From assembly GCA_003254905.1 (NCBI GenBank), contig QANU01025286.1:1-64000 (forward strand): a stretch of DNA of 64,000 nucleotides, given 5' to 3'. This document shows, piece by piece, positions 47,301 through 57,038 of this stretch (positions are counted from its first letter, which is position 1; every line of letters starts with the position of its first letter). The position numbers and the translations under genes are program-made. The notes under the pieces are model-generated. The model worked only from the letters and a program-made list of their open reading frames with translations, was not told where the DNA came from and searched no databases. This stretch comes from Nissolia schottii (Eukaryota > Streptophyta > Magnoliopsida > Fabales > Fabaceae).

Positions 47301-48543
47301 CGGTAATTGAGAAAATAAGCCTGGGAAATAATGGATCCCTTGGTCCCCTTTCTAGTTCTGTCCAATTTCCTGAATGTCTCACTCCCCACTCAGTTTTCCC
47401 TCATATAATCGAGGAAGAGAGATAATCATGGCCAAATCCTTATTTCTTTCCTATTTTAATGCAGCTAATTGATTTCCTGATTTGCTAAACAAATTCTGTT
47501 AAGATATCAAATCAGAATCATATCTGATTTTAAATTAATCTCCTAATCCTCTCTTCCTTTCCTAGAATAATGGAATGGAAAAGGAATGATTTCCTTCCCC
47601 TTCCTATTCAGAACAGAATCAGCTGTAGCCAGGGCAGATGGGTTTGTAACACATACCTTTATATCTTGCAAAAGTTTCTGCAGATTCTATCATGGAAAAC
47701 TGGTGACTGGTATGAAGAAATTAATACTGAAAGTTGATGCTAATTATTTGATTGGGATAAGACTCGGGTAGCTTACATTCATCTTCAGATTACAACTGAT
47801 CATACACCTTTAAGAGACAGAACTACGATTACTTAACCTCTTACTTCTTGTTAAGAAGCATTGAACGCCTTCATGAAATACTGCTGATTACTTAGATAGG
47901 AAAGTGTTGAAGGCATGCATGCTTGGATCAGATTGGTTTTCATAAAAGAATCGCTAGTTCTTCAAAAGCTTTTTCTGTAAGTTTTTATTTATTTTTATTT
48001 TTTTTATTATAAACCGTTTTGAATGTAAAATTGGCTAATCTAAAACTCATACTAAATGGGTTTTTTTGGATATTCAAGGTATTAAATTTCTACTTTTTAT
48101 TAAATACTGATTGTTGAGTTGATTCCTTAGCATGTACCCTAAGATCACAAGTACAAATTCCAGACTGAAAAAGTAGAAAAGTAAAATAAAAGAAAAGAAA
48201 ATTCTAAACATTGAATATTGAACATACATTGAATATTCAAAACATGGAATATTGTTATCTCTAATACATTGATGTTATACATTGAATATTGTTGATTTTA
48301 CTTAACCTCTTATTTGGCTATTAAATACCCTCTGTCAGTGGGAAAGCTGCATATGGAATGCTGAAAGATATGTCTGAAAATCCAAAGAAATGGGAAGGGA
48401 GAAAGATCCTCTTCATACATACAGGTGGTCTCCTTGGACTGTATGATAAGGTCGATCAGATGGCTTCTTTGGTTGGGAATTGGCATCGAATGGATGTTAA
48501 TGAATCTGTTCCTAGGCAGGACGGTCTTGGAAAGATGTTTTAG
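41376..48543 (+). CDS. DCD: D-cysteine desulfhydrase / ACC deaminase-like protein (10 exons)
   Basis: A PLP-dependent fold-type II enzyme; plant homologues break D-cysteine (or ACC) into a keto acid, ammonia and, for cysteine, sulfide, and the Arabidopsis protein is reported in mitochondria. Exons: 41376-41495, 41625-41690, 42377-42571, 42904-43014, 43793-43884, 44665-44757, 45102-45159, 45236-45349, 46855-46952, 48339-48543. All junctions are GT-AG, in phase, giving 383 codons. The PLP lysine is in SGNKVRKLE (Lys75). [11 protein letters not shown] (98-108), [16 protein letters not shown] and VVACGSGGTIAG are the cofactor-binding loops. The C-terminus [11 protein letters not shown] and final GLGKMF match plant D-CDES. 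The short Ser/Ala-rich N-terminus could be part of a targeting peptide. Intron 8 holds a hAT-like element and intron 9 a solo LTR. AATAAA lies at 48604-48609. Confidence 0.94.
45589..46807. mobile_element. hAT-type non-autonomous element in DCD intron 8
   Basis: Ends TAGGGGTGTAC (45589-45599) and GTACACCCCTA (46797-46807) are inverted repeats. Flanking 8-mers TTCGCAAT (45581-45588) and TTCAAAAT (46808-46815) match at 6 of 8 positions, fitting an old hAT target duplication. The interior has a (CA/CG)n run near 45766-45800 and two about 310-bp direct repeats. No transposase. It is related in layout to the MITE at 11887-12663 (GGGTGNAC ends, CGGGTCG/GACCC words). Confidence 0.75.
45911..46530 (+). 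repeat. Two ~310-bp tandem units with telomere-like junction
   Basis: Unit 1 begins GCATTCTGCCATGCCACC at about 45912 and unit 2 with the same words at about 46218. Both run through ACCACCTCA.GGCCTCACACC, end CTCGCCACTGTTTTTTTAAATTAAAAATATAG and are rich in CCACC. Between them lies GTTTAGGGTTCAGGGTTTAGGGTTTAGG (about 46187-46212), three to four plant telomere-type units. The Pro/His-rich ORFs here are by-products of the CCACC bias. Confidence 0.75.
47168..47656 (+). mobile_element. Solo LTR in DCD intron 9
   Basis: The LTR 47173-47651 (479 bp) opens TGTAAGAACTGG and ends GTTTGTAACA. Perfect 5-bp duplications CATAC lie at 47168-47172 and 47652-47656. No coding sequence. The TGTAAGAA start is like the LTRs at 20858 and 32279, but the rest differs. 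Confidence 0.85.
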
Positions 48544-49319
48544 CAAAAGAAAATCAGGATTTGCAGGCAATTTTTTTTGGTTTTTTTGTAATGTCTATTT
48601 CTAAATAAAGTTTTATAGCAATGCATACACTGAATCTTAAAAGTTATCATAATAAAGACACCCTAAAATAAGAATGGTAGTGAAACCATGATATGATACT
48701 TTTATGTCACCGGTGCTTGCTTTAGATTGGAATATCTCTTTAGAATGTCTAGAGCAGTAAACAGTCTAAACGATCCAAACTAGTTGGGTTAGTTCATTTA
48801 TTTATTAGTTTTTATTTTTAAATTTTTTTGTATGGAAGTTCTTATTTTGTTAAGACGAATAATCAGAGTTTAGTAGAGAAAAAAAAAACCTGAGGTTCCC
48901 TTGCTTATTCATTATAACCAAGCAAACTAGTTGATTTAGTTAGAGACAAGTATTTGATTACGGGATCGATAAGCAAAATTAATATCAAAACAAAAACCAT
49001 GAAGCATAGGTGAGGATATCTTGAACTATTGTGCCTAGGATAGATAGGCCCCTTTTGTTTCCTGTATAGCCCGGTTCATATGTAAACAGAGTTCCTTTTC
49101 TTGTAGCAAGAAAATTCCCTTCTCTCGTACTGATATGTATCATACCAGTAAGATATGATAACATCAATTAGTATACGTTATTTGATAGAATTAGTTTAGG
49201 CAATTACTTGTGTAATTGTTAAGATTAGAATAAGTCTGTGATTAAGTTTTTAGTAGGCGTGTTAACAGAGTATCCCCCAACTTTGTATTTATATATCACT
49301 TTGATGTGAGCATGGTCGC
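48544..49319. other. DCD 3' UTR and intergenic sequence
   Basis: 3' UTR with an AATAAA at 48604, then AT-rich sequence. I see no gene or repeat with clear ends. Confidence 0.4.
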
Positions 49320-49951
49320 CTACCATGGGAAACTGAAGATGCTTTGTGACGAATTGGCTAACTATGAGCATATATTGGGGTGTACATGTGGAGGATGCAA
49401 GTGCAACATAGCATCCTAACTTGAAAAGCGAAGAGTGGAAGAGAATATTCACCAATTTCTGATGAGGCTTGATAATGCGAGCTATGGCACAATGCGATCT
49501 AACGTTCAAGCAATTGATCCCTTACACTCGTTGAATTGGGTGTATGCAACCATGGTGCAAGAAGAGAGGACGAAGGCAATTACGAAATCGGAGGAAGAAT
49601 GGGAAGTGGTGGATAAGGAAAGAAGTTAGTGGTGTGCTCACATTGGGTACCTCAAGTGGTGGGATGACAGCCCAAGGAACGATGGTGGAAGGAGCGAAAG
49701 AAGCTAGTAGAAAACACCAGGAGCACGTGGAAGAAGAGGAATGACTCGTGCAAATGTGGCTCAAGTTGATACAATAAGTGGTCGTTAGTCTGGGACGGAA
49801 ACCAAGAGGCACGAGGTAGCATGTTTGAGCAACGAATAGTGGGAAGTCTTGATGGACATATTAAAACCGCAAAAGCCAAGTGAGACTGGTAAGAAATCTT
49901 GTGATTTGTGGATAATAGACATCGGTGTTTTTAATCATATGAGAGGGACGT
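49320..49951 (+). pseudogene. Ty1/copia gag-protease remnant
   Basis: Plus-strand reading with breaks gives a copia gag: the ELANYEH region, CTCGGCKCN, RIHQFLMRLDNASYGTMRSN, QAIDPLHSLNWVYATMVQEE, RTKAITKSEEEWE. Near 49908 it gives LWIIDIGVFNHM, the protease active-site region where a DTG or DSG triad is expected; here it reads DIG. The remnant is cut at about 49951 by a minus-strand LTR fragment. Confidence 0.8.
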
Positions 49952-50590
49952 TGAAACACCCAAGCTAGCTAGTCTACACTTAAGTCGCAAACCCGCTACT
50001 AGGTTGTTATCTAGTTCGGTTGGGATAATATTTAGTCTCGTTTATGAGTTCGAAAATAATAGTTTTCTCAAAAATACGGACCAATTTGAAACATATATTA
50101 TTTCATAAGTTGAGAGCCATGCGTGACATTAAGCATAGACTATAGCGGAGTGTATACAAGACATGGAATACGTGGCACCAACCACTGCCCATGATCATCT
50201 GTATTACATCATAAGTTAGAATATAATTACATTCAGAGGTCCTTCATACAAAGTAGCACTGTACACTATTAGTACATATTATAACATTGTCATAGAATAC
50301 ATTCCATCTTCATAACAAAACATAGTCGCCAGCTCATATAACCAGTTGGGCCTTTCTGCGTAGCTCAGGTGTTCTGGCGGAATGACCTCTACCAGCTTCA
50401 CTGGTCTCCGACGTCATTTAGAACCTGCTCATACTCTCCTGGAAACCATAATCGAATGGGGATGGGAACACTTGGTCCTCAGTGGAAACCCTTACCTTAT
50501 CAAGTGTGAGGGGATCGAGTCTGAGTGCAGCTGCATAATGCAATTTGGGTTTCACCTAGAGAAGTATGAAAGATTGGGTTCTTGAGGACA
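49952..50590 (-). mobile_element. Giant LTR 3' fragment, minus strand
   Basis: On the minus strand the fragment ends GCTAGCTTGGGTGTTTCA at 49952. Internally it has CCACTGAGGACCAAGTGTTCCC..CCAG at about 50490-50430, the conserved acceptor-like block. The 5' portion is lost at about 50590, where plus-strand chromovirus internal sequence starts. Confidence 0.65.
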
Positions 50591-53500
50591 AAGGATAGTG
50601 TAGTAAGCTTGAGAGTGGAGAGGTGTTAAGTGTACAAGGGAAGCAAAGAAAATATGAAATTAGGAGCAATTGGGGTTAAAATGGTAGACTTAAGGTATTA
50701 ACGGGAACACGGGGGAAATCTAAAAGAAATAAAAGGAATGTAGAAACCAAGAGCCTAGAAACGAAGGAGGATACCCAGAAACGTTAGCAACGCTTGAATT
50801 TCGGGGCGAAATTCTTTTAAGGGGGGTCGAATGTAACATCCCAAATTTTTTCCTTACAAAGGTTTCGCGTAATTTCACATAATTAATAATCCCGTGTAAT
50901 TAAAGTGGGCGTGAGACAGTTATTTAGACTGAAAATTAATTATAAAGGTTTCCTAAATCCAAAATACCAGTCAAAATAATGGTTTTGTAAGCTCACGAAA
51001 ATTTCGTCGGATTAATTTTTAGTCAGCACTGGAATTTCGTCAGGTCCCAAAGGTATCTGTAAAATATACTCTTACGAAGATATGTTCACTAATACCTCAA
51101 CTGGACACACCCGCCTATCCGAAATAATTAGTAGATCGCGAATATGTGTTTAGAATATTTTTAGGATATCCGTACACAAGCGATTAACAACCAAACACGA
51201 TCAAACGTAATCAAAACTGACTAGGAAGCCCTGATGCTTATCTTCAGGGAAGATAATTATAGAAAATAATAATAAAAAAAAGAAAATGAAAAAAAAAGAA
51301 AAGAAAAAAGAGACAGCAGTGCAGACCCTTGGGCTATAAATACCCTGAGGCCTGCTGTTTCACTTCCTCGACAATTTCTATAGTTTTCTCACACTTCCAG
51401 TTCCGTTCATGCACATTGCTGTAACGCTACCGGACTCATGAAAAATAGGAGGAGCATACCAACGTGAAGGGGTTATTTTTCTCATCACTTTCACCGGTTC
51501 AGAAAAAGCTTAAGATGTGGGTAACCCTATACCCACTGTCTATGTGGATTTTTATGTTATTTTATGTGTTGATATTTAAGAAACTGACTTAGGAAATATC
51601 ATGTGAAAAATATAGAGATAATGATGTGAAGATGATTTTATGAGAGTTTGATGTTAGAAAAATATAATTGTGCTAGTTGAAACTGTGTGGAAAGCCTCAA
51701 CAAGCACTGAGAAAGATTTTAACGCTGTAAAGTTCGTCTCGCCGAGCGGTCCACTGAGCGACCTCAAGCGGTCCGCTAACCGGCCTCCAGCGGAACCAAG
51801 CATGCTGAGCTTGCATCAGGTCTAGGCGCTGAGCGGCATAGCCAAGGCGCTGAGCGGCCTAGCCAAGGCGCTGAGCGGCCTGACCTGAATCCTTGAAAAA
51901 GACCTGGCCCAAGGATGGCTAAGTAGCCTGGGAGTTCCTCATGGACGCTAGGCGGTCTAGCTAGGGTGTTGAGCGGCCGGAAGAAATCCTAGTTCACTAA
52001 GTTAACCTGGAACGAGAAGTTTTCATGGAACGCACACTCCAACCTAGCACTGAATTCCTAAACTATAAATATAACGATATAAGTGACTATGTGACTATGT
52101 ATAATTATGTATAATTCCTAAGCTATAAACTGTAATACTTAGTAGTAACCTAATGTGTAATTATGTGTTGGACCTTGTTTGTGAATATATGTAAATGTAT
52201 GTTCTATTATCACTCAAATTGCTCGAGACGTGATGAATGTCATATTTTGGTATTTTCATAGGTTAAAATGACACTTATCTACTTTTTTTTTTATGAAACT
52301 ATTACCAATTTCCCCTTTTTTTGTGTAAATTTAGCATAGTTAAAGATACATATATGTGTAAATTGACGCAATTCTTGTCAATTTCCCATATAGATTAGAG
52401 GCATGAATCCCAAGAGCTACACAGCAAGAATTAACGCTGACTTTGCCACAGATTTTGCACCATGATGGAGATTGAATCTCAATTTTATGTCAACCACAAA
52501 GTTGTAGATCTTTCTCTTAGCTTTAAGTGGAGATTTGAATCACCTCAATCCGAGATCTGTAGCCCAAGTTATCGCAATTTTACTAACTGCTGTGCAAACC
52601 AATCCGCTGAGCGCCCTCCCAATCCGCTGAGCGGCATCTGAAATTGCTTAAGACTGAAGAAACTTCAAGATGAAGCAATCCTTGAACCGCCTAGGCCGCT
52701 CAGCAACCCCTGTAATCTGCTGAGCGGCTTGAAGCTGAAAAAATCTATAAAAGGAGGCCAAATCCAAATTTATTCAGTTTTTCCAACCTTTTGATACATA
52801 CAGAACTTGGAGAAAATAGAGAGTTAGAGAGATGAGAACGAAGAGGAAGTTGGAGAAGGAGCCAAGCGGTCGAGGAGCACGGCGGCCTCACCATGGTGGC
52901 GTGAAAACGTGTCGCGGTGAACGTCCAATACCTTGTTCTTTGATTTTCTCTTGTAAGATGAATTTATAATCCTCTTTTTGTTGGGATTTTGATGAATATT
53001 ATGGTGTGATTGTATCCATATAACTCTTGTATCTATGAATCTATTGCTTTCTTTGCTTTACATGAATTGATCTTATGCTTAATGCTTGTTTTAGATTAGG
53101 TACCTAAAGCATGGCTTGAAACTTGATTGTTTGTGAGTGAGAGTTGCATTCATTAAGTTGGAACTAGATTAAATCATCTAATAGTCCTACTTGCTAGAAA
53201 TAAAGTTAGGGTTATTAGCGTTTTAACACCTGAGATAATGTCTGTTTGCTTTGTTAGTTTGTGCAAGAGATTGACAAAATAATAAAAGGGAACTGAGTGA
53301 TCTTTTCAAGCTTGAAAGAGATGATTAAGATAAGAACTGGTGGCGAGGAATCAAAGAATTAATAATTCATGTGCAATGAGTAAATGGATGTATGAAAACT
53401 GTAATATGATTCAATTCCTACCAAGCTTCCTAATCTGCTTCTAATTCATTGTCAATTTATCTTTTGTTTATTTTAGTTAATTTAAAAATCAATTTACACA

Positions 53501-53883
53501 TCATTCACTCCATTGTTTAATTAACAAACTCAAGAATGACTTTATTCAACTCTCTGTGGATACGACTATACCTGACTATACTGCAATTGAATCCCTTGAG
53601 GATTTGAAAGTTGTAAAGTAGGATATATAAAAACGACGAGGGTTTAAAAATATGCTTTCAACAAGACGCTAGTGTTTGTATATATATATGTTTTGCTGAT
53701 CATGCATGGCTCCTAATTTATAAACTGTAGAGCGAATGAACGATTATCAAAAGGGTCCATATTTTCGAGTTAGAAATAATTGCAAAGTTAAAAGTAAGAA
53801 CTAAAAGTAACCCAACCAATGCAGATAACAATCCTATAATCAGTGTTACGACTATAACGTAGGCTGAAAGTAAGGGTATTACA
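50591..53883 (+). mobile_element. Chromovirus 3' internal tail plus 3' LTR (copy F)
   Basis: About 50591-50831 is the 3' end of an internal region, closing with TTTCGGGGCGAAATTCTTTT and the polypurine AAGGGGGGTCGA, a pattern I know from Tekay/Del-type chromoviruses. The LTR is 50832-53883 (3052 bp), TGTAACATCCC to GGGTATTACA. It has the TATA CTATAAATAC at 51334-51343, a GTGGGTAACC donor-like site at 51517-51526, GCGCTGAGCGGCC words at 51736-51990, and a nested solo LTR at 52231-53663. The 5' LTR and coding domains are not in the window. Confidence 0.85.
52226..53668 (+). mobile_element. Solo LTR nested in LTR F
   Basis: A block 52231-53663 (1433 bp) opens TGATGAATGTCATATTTTGG and ends GCTTTCAACA, flanked by a perfect AGACG duplication (52226-52230, 53664-53668). 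Without it, GCTCGAGACG would join the downstream LTR sequence as in copy H. CTCTGTGGATACGAC near its end resembles Athila/Ogre-type LTRs. The same block sits at the same site in LTR G. Confidence 0.85.
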
Positions 53884-54690
53884 AACATAGTGGTGGTTGG
53901 TAAACTTGGATGGAGGTGGTGGTACTAGCAAAAAAACACTCTGACGCCCAACTTAGTTTGCGAGTGAATCTAAAGTAAAGTAGTAGTTAAAGAACATACC
54001 TGAGCATGGGGATCTTGATTCAGGCCGTTAGGAGGCACTTGTAACCATCTCAATAGCCATCATGGGTTAATTATTACTCGTGTGGATAATGATGACATTA
54101 TGTCTTTGATACATCATAGTTGTTATGCCGGCGGGCTATTAATTACTTGAATAATTATGAGCAGTTATGGAATTTCTAGGATAAACGGGTCGAGAATATT
54201 ATTATCTTGGACTCAACTTATGTCAAAATTATGTCGTGTAACTCGAACCTGGGTTTAAGTAGTAACAATATCCAACTATGTCTAATTTATACACTCAAAA
54301 AAGTTGTAATTCAATTTCTAAACAAAACTGATAGATTTGATTGGAATTGATTTGATTTTAAATTTTGAAACCAACAAAATCAAATCAAATCAAATCAAAT
54401 CATATGCATTCTATTCCAAACCTGAGATGTAACTTATATATCAAATAAAATTCAACCAAATTAATTTATATTTTTAATAGCTAACTTTACGCCCCATACA
54501 TCATTAACCAACGAGAATTTTTTAAAAAATAAATTCATTGTAATAATTTAAACACAAGAAACATCTAAAGAATCTCAATGTTCTTGACCGGCGAGGATAC
54601 CTTTTCTTTCAACTTCGGTGTGGCTTCATTGATTAATCTAAAATCTTCAATAAATGCAAAAATCTTAACTAACTCTGCCGAGAAACTAAC
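53884..54690. other. Upstream region of the B3 gene
   Basis: Intergenic, AT-rich, with an (AAATC)n run at about 54377-54402. No other repeat or gene seen. The 73-codon minus ORF at 54786-54565 is overlapped by the promoter and has no motif. Confidence 0.4.
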
Positions 54691-54702
54691 CTCTATATAA
54701 AC
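54691..54702 (+). promoter_or_regulatory. TATA box of the B3 gene
   Basis: CTCTATATAAAC lies 85-95 bp upstream of the ATG at 54786, giving an expected short 5' leader of roughly 60 nt. Confidence 0.7.
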
Positions 54703-54785
54703 CCATAAGCGCCCTCCCTCCAATCTCACTTTCACATAAACAAAAAAACAAGCTGCTCCGACGCCGTGAAGAGCAAGCAAATCCA

Positions 54786-55499
54786 ATGGCGCCTCCCGCC
54801 GCCAACAACAACACCACCACCCGCACCCGTTCGTCCCTCTCCGACAACCGTCAACTCAGCGTGAAGACCGAAACGCCTTCCCACGCCCCTCGCTCTCCTT
54901 CGGCCAACAAGGCGGCGGCAGCACTAGCATGCACCCACTTGTCATTGGCCTCGGGCGCGTGTTCCTCATGCACCATTGCCAATGCCGCAACCGTGACGCG
55001 CGATCACGCCGCTGCCGCTTCTCCCCCCTCCAAGAGAAAACGCCCTCCCAACGCCGCCGCTTCTCCCGCCGCAGCAGCAAGAAAGAGAGCCCGCCACGAT
55101 CAGACGAACGCTGCAACTGGTTGTGGCTGGGGGCCCTCGACGGAGCTGACGCTGTACGACGACCCCTGGAAGATCAAGAAAGTGCTGCTGCAGAGCGATC
55201 TCGGAAACATGAGCAGGCTCTTGCTCCCCAAGAAACTGGCGGAGGAACTGGTGGTGCCCGCGTTGGGCGCCGGCGCCGAGAGCGAGAGAGGGGTCGACGT
55301 CAGGGTTCGGGACGTGGACACCGGCTCCACGCACGGCCTCGTTTTCAAGAGGTGGGGCTCTTCGGGGAGCTACGTCTTCATCGGCAACTGGGTCAGAGAT
55401 TTCGTGAGCAGAAGGGGCTTGAAGAGAGGAGACGAGATTGGCCTCCATTGGGATCCGTACAACGCACACTTTCACTTCTCTGTTCTCAAGGCCGTGTAG
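54786..55499 (+). CDS. B3 DNA-binding domain protein (At2g33720-like group)
   Basis: A 237-codon intronless gene, probably a nuclear transcription factor of the plant B3 superfamily. Residues 1-115 are low-complexity Ala/Pro/Thr/Ser with two basic clusters, SKRKR (82-86) and RKRAR (99-103), likely nuclear localisation signals. Residues about 125-235 form the B3 fold: DPWKIKKVLLQSDLGNMSRLLLPK, VDVRVRDVDTGSTHGLVFKRW, SYVFIGNWVRDFVSRRGLKRGDEIGLHWD, HFHFSVL. Length and single-exon form fit the small B3 group around At2g33720. GC content is far higher than its surroundings. It has its own TATA and AATAAA near 55795, and repeats on both sides. The target sequence and role cannot be read from the sequence. 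Confidence 0.88.
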   Translation: MAPPAANNNTTTRTRSSLSDNRQLSVKTETPSHAPRSPSANKAAAALACTHLSLASGACSSCTIANAATVTRDHAAAASPPSKRKRPPNAAASPAAAARKRARHDQTNAATGCGWGPSTELTLYDDPWKIKKVLLQSDLGNMSRLLLPKKLAEELVVPALGAGAESERGVDVRVRDVDTGSTHGLVFKRWGSSGSYVFIGNWVRDFVSRRGLKRGDEIGLHWDPYNAHFHFSVLKAV

Positions 55500-56860
55500 G
55501 ATTCAGCGAAATTCATGTTAAAGAGTTATTTTTTTTTTTTTGGTTTTGTTTTAAGGGAATGTTATATGGCTGCGGCCTGCGAGATGTAGGTTTTTAACTT
55601 TTAACCCATTCATTCATTACTTTTTTTTTTTTCTTCCCCTTTAATTCCTCTTTGTTTTGGCCATTTAGAAGTGGCTGAGGCATGTGCTTGTGTTGTTTAT
55701 TATTCAACAATTAATGAAATACGTTGGTGTAGCCTTTGTGGGTAAACTTTGAGCTTTTATATCTGATTTGTATAATCCAATAATTGTATAATCCAATAAA
55801 AAATTAGTTTTCCAGCACAAAACAAGATTGGTTTATTTAAAAGGAAGAGTTAAGGGTTTAAAATAAGTTATGGTCAATTTTGTCTTCTTTCTGTTTTTTT
55901 TTTTTTTTTCTAATGGTAATAAGAGTTCAGAAATTTACAGTGTTGCCATTGTAAATCTCATGCATGGCACCCTGCTCACAGCTTGAACTATGTGACAATT
56001 CAAACATTGAGCGGTACAGATGGGGGAGAATTTCAGTTAACAATGCCAAAGAGAGGCAAAACAGAATGCCAAGGCTGTTGAATCGGTTGGTGGTTGAGTA
56101 GTTTATGCTCACGCAGTGGTGGAAGTCTGAGAGAATCACAGTTACTTTCCTAAATCATGAGTGTGGTTTCTATCTCAATGCGAAATTCAGCTTGAGTGGT
56201 GTATTTGAGTCTGCATTATTGTTTGGTGTTCTGGTCTATCTTGTCCCATAGGTGTAAGTTGTGATTTTCCAATTGACAATTCATGGAAATAACGATCTTG
56301 AAATTTATGATTATCACATTGTAAATAAGATTAAGAACGAGAGACATACCCGGATCCATTGTCGTGATTGGATAGAATTGATAAATTCTTTTCCCCTCTC
56401 TTCCTTTGATCCTTACAACCCCTTCTGATGGTGAAAAGAGCGGCAGACCTCAAACCGTAATGTTTTCTGAATTCTTTGGAATCCTTAAAACACTCGTGTC
56501 TCTTTTCTTTGAGTAAAGCCATATTAATTATAAGGGAGAGGGGAGGGTCGGTTTTACTAAAATACCCCCCACTAACTCTATCATATCTTACAGAATCAAT
56601 TGCCATCATCTTGATTCCCTTTAATTAGAGTTAGTATCACTATAAGATACATGGACCAAATCTTTATGAGATTATGAAATAATCTTACAATAGGAACGTG
56701 AGTCTTTTCCTTGGGACCTCGGGCCATCACAGAAAAAAGAAGCAGTATTTGATTAAAAATAAATAAATAAGGGCAGTGCTTCAAAAACAATACTGAACTG
56801 ATGGCTAGTCACATGCGTTACATACAATACAAGGGAGTGAGTGTAGTGTAGCTATTGATG
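55500..56860. other. 3' UTR of the B3 gene and intergenic sequence
   Basis: T-rich 3' UTR with AATAAA at about 55795-55800, then AT-rich DNA. A minus-strand 92-codon ORF (56609-56331) has no motif I recognise. No gene called. Confidence 0.4.
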
Positions 56861-57038
56861 TAATTTGTTCCTAATATCTTTGACCACTAGTTAGTGCTAA
56901 GGAATCCCACTGAGGACCAAGAGTTTTCACCCCCACTCGGTTATGGATCCAGGTGGGCATAGCAAGGTGATCGACCTGAGGGACGCATGGTCGACGACAG
57001 AGGACTACAGAGCAGAGCTAGAACAGCTGGACGTGCCG

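Noticed and set aside
54856..55597. Long antisense and alternate-frame ORFs over the B3 gene (up to 222 codons)
   Set aside because: Shadows of the GC-rich coding frame; only the 237-codon frame shows the B3 pattern.
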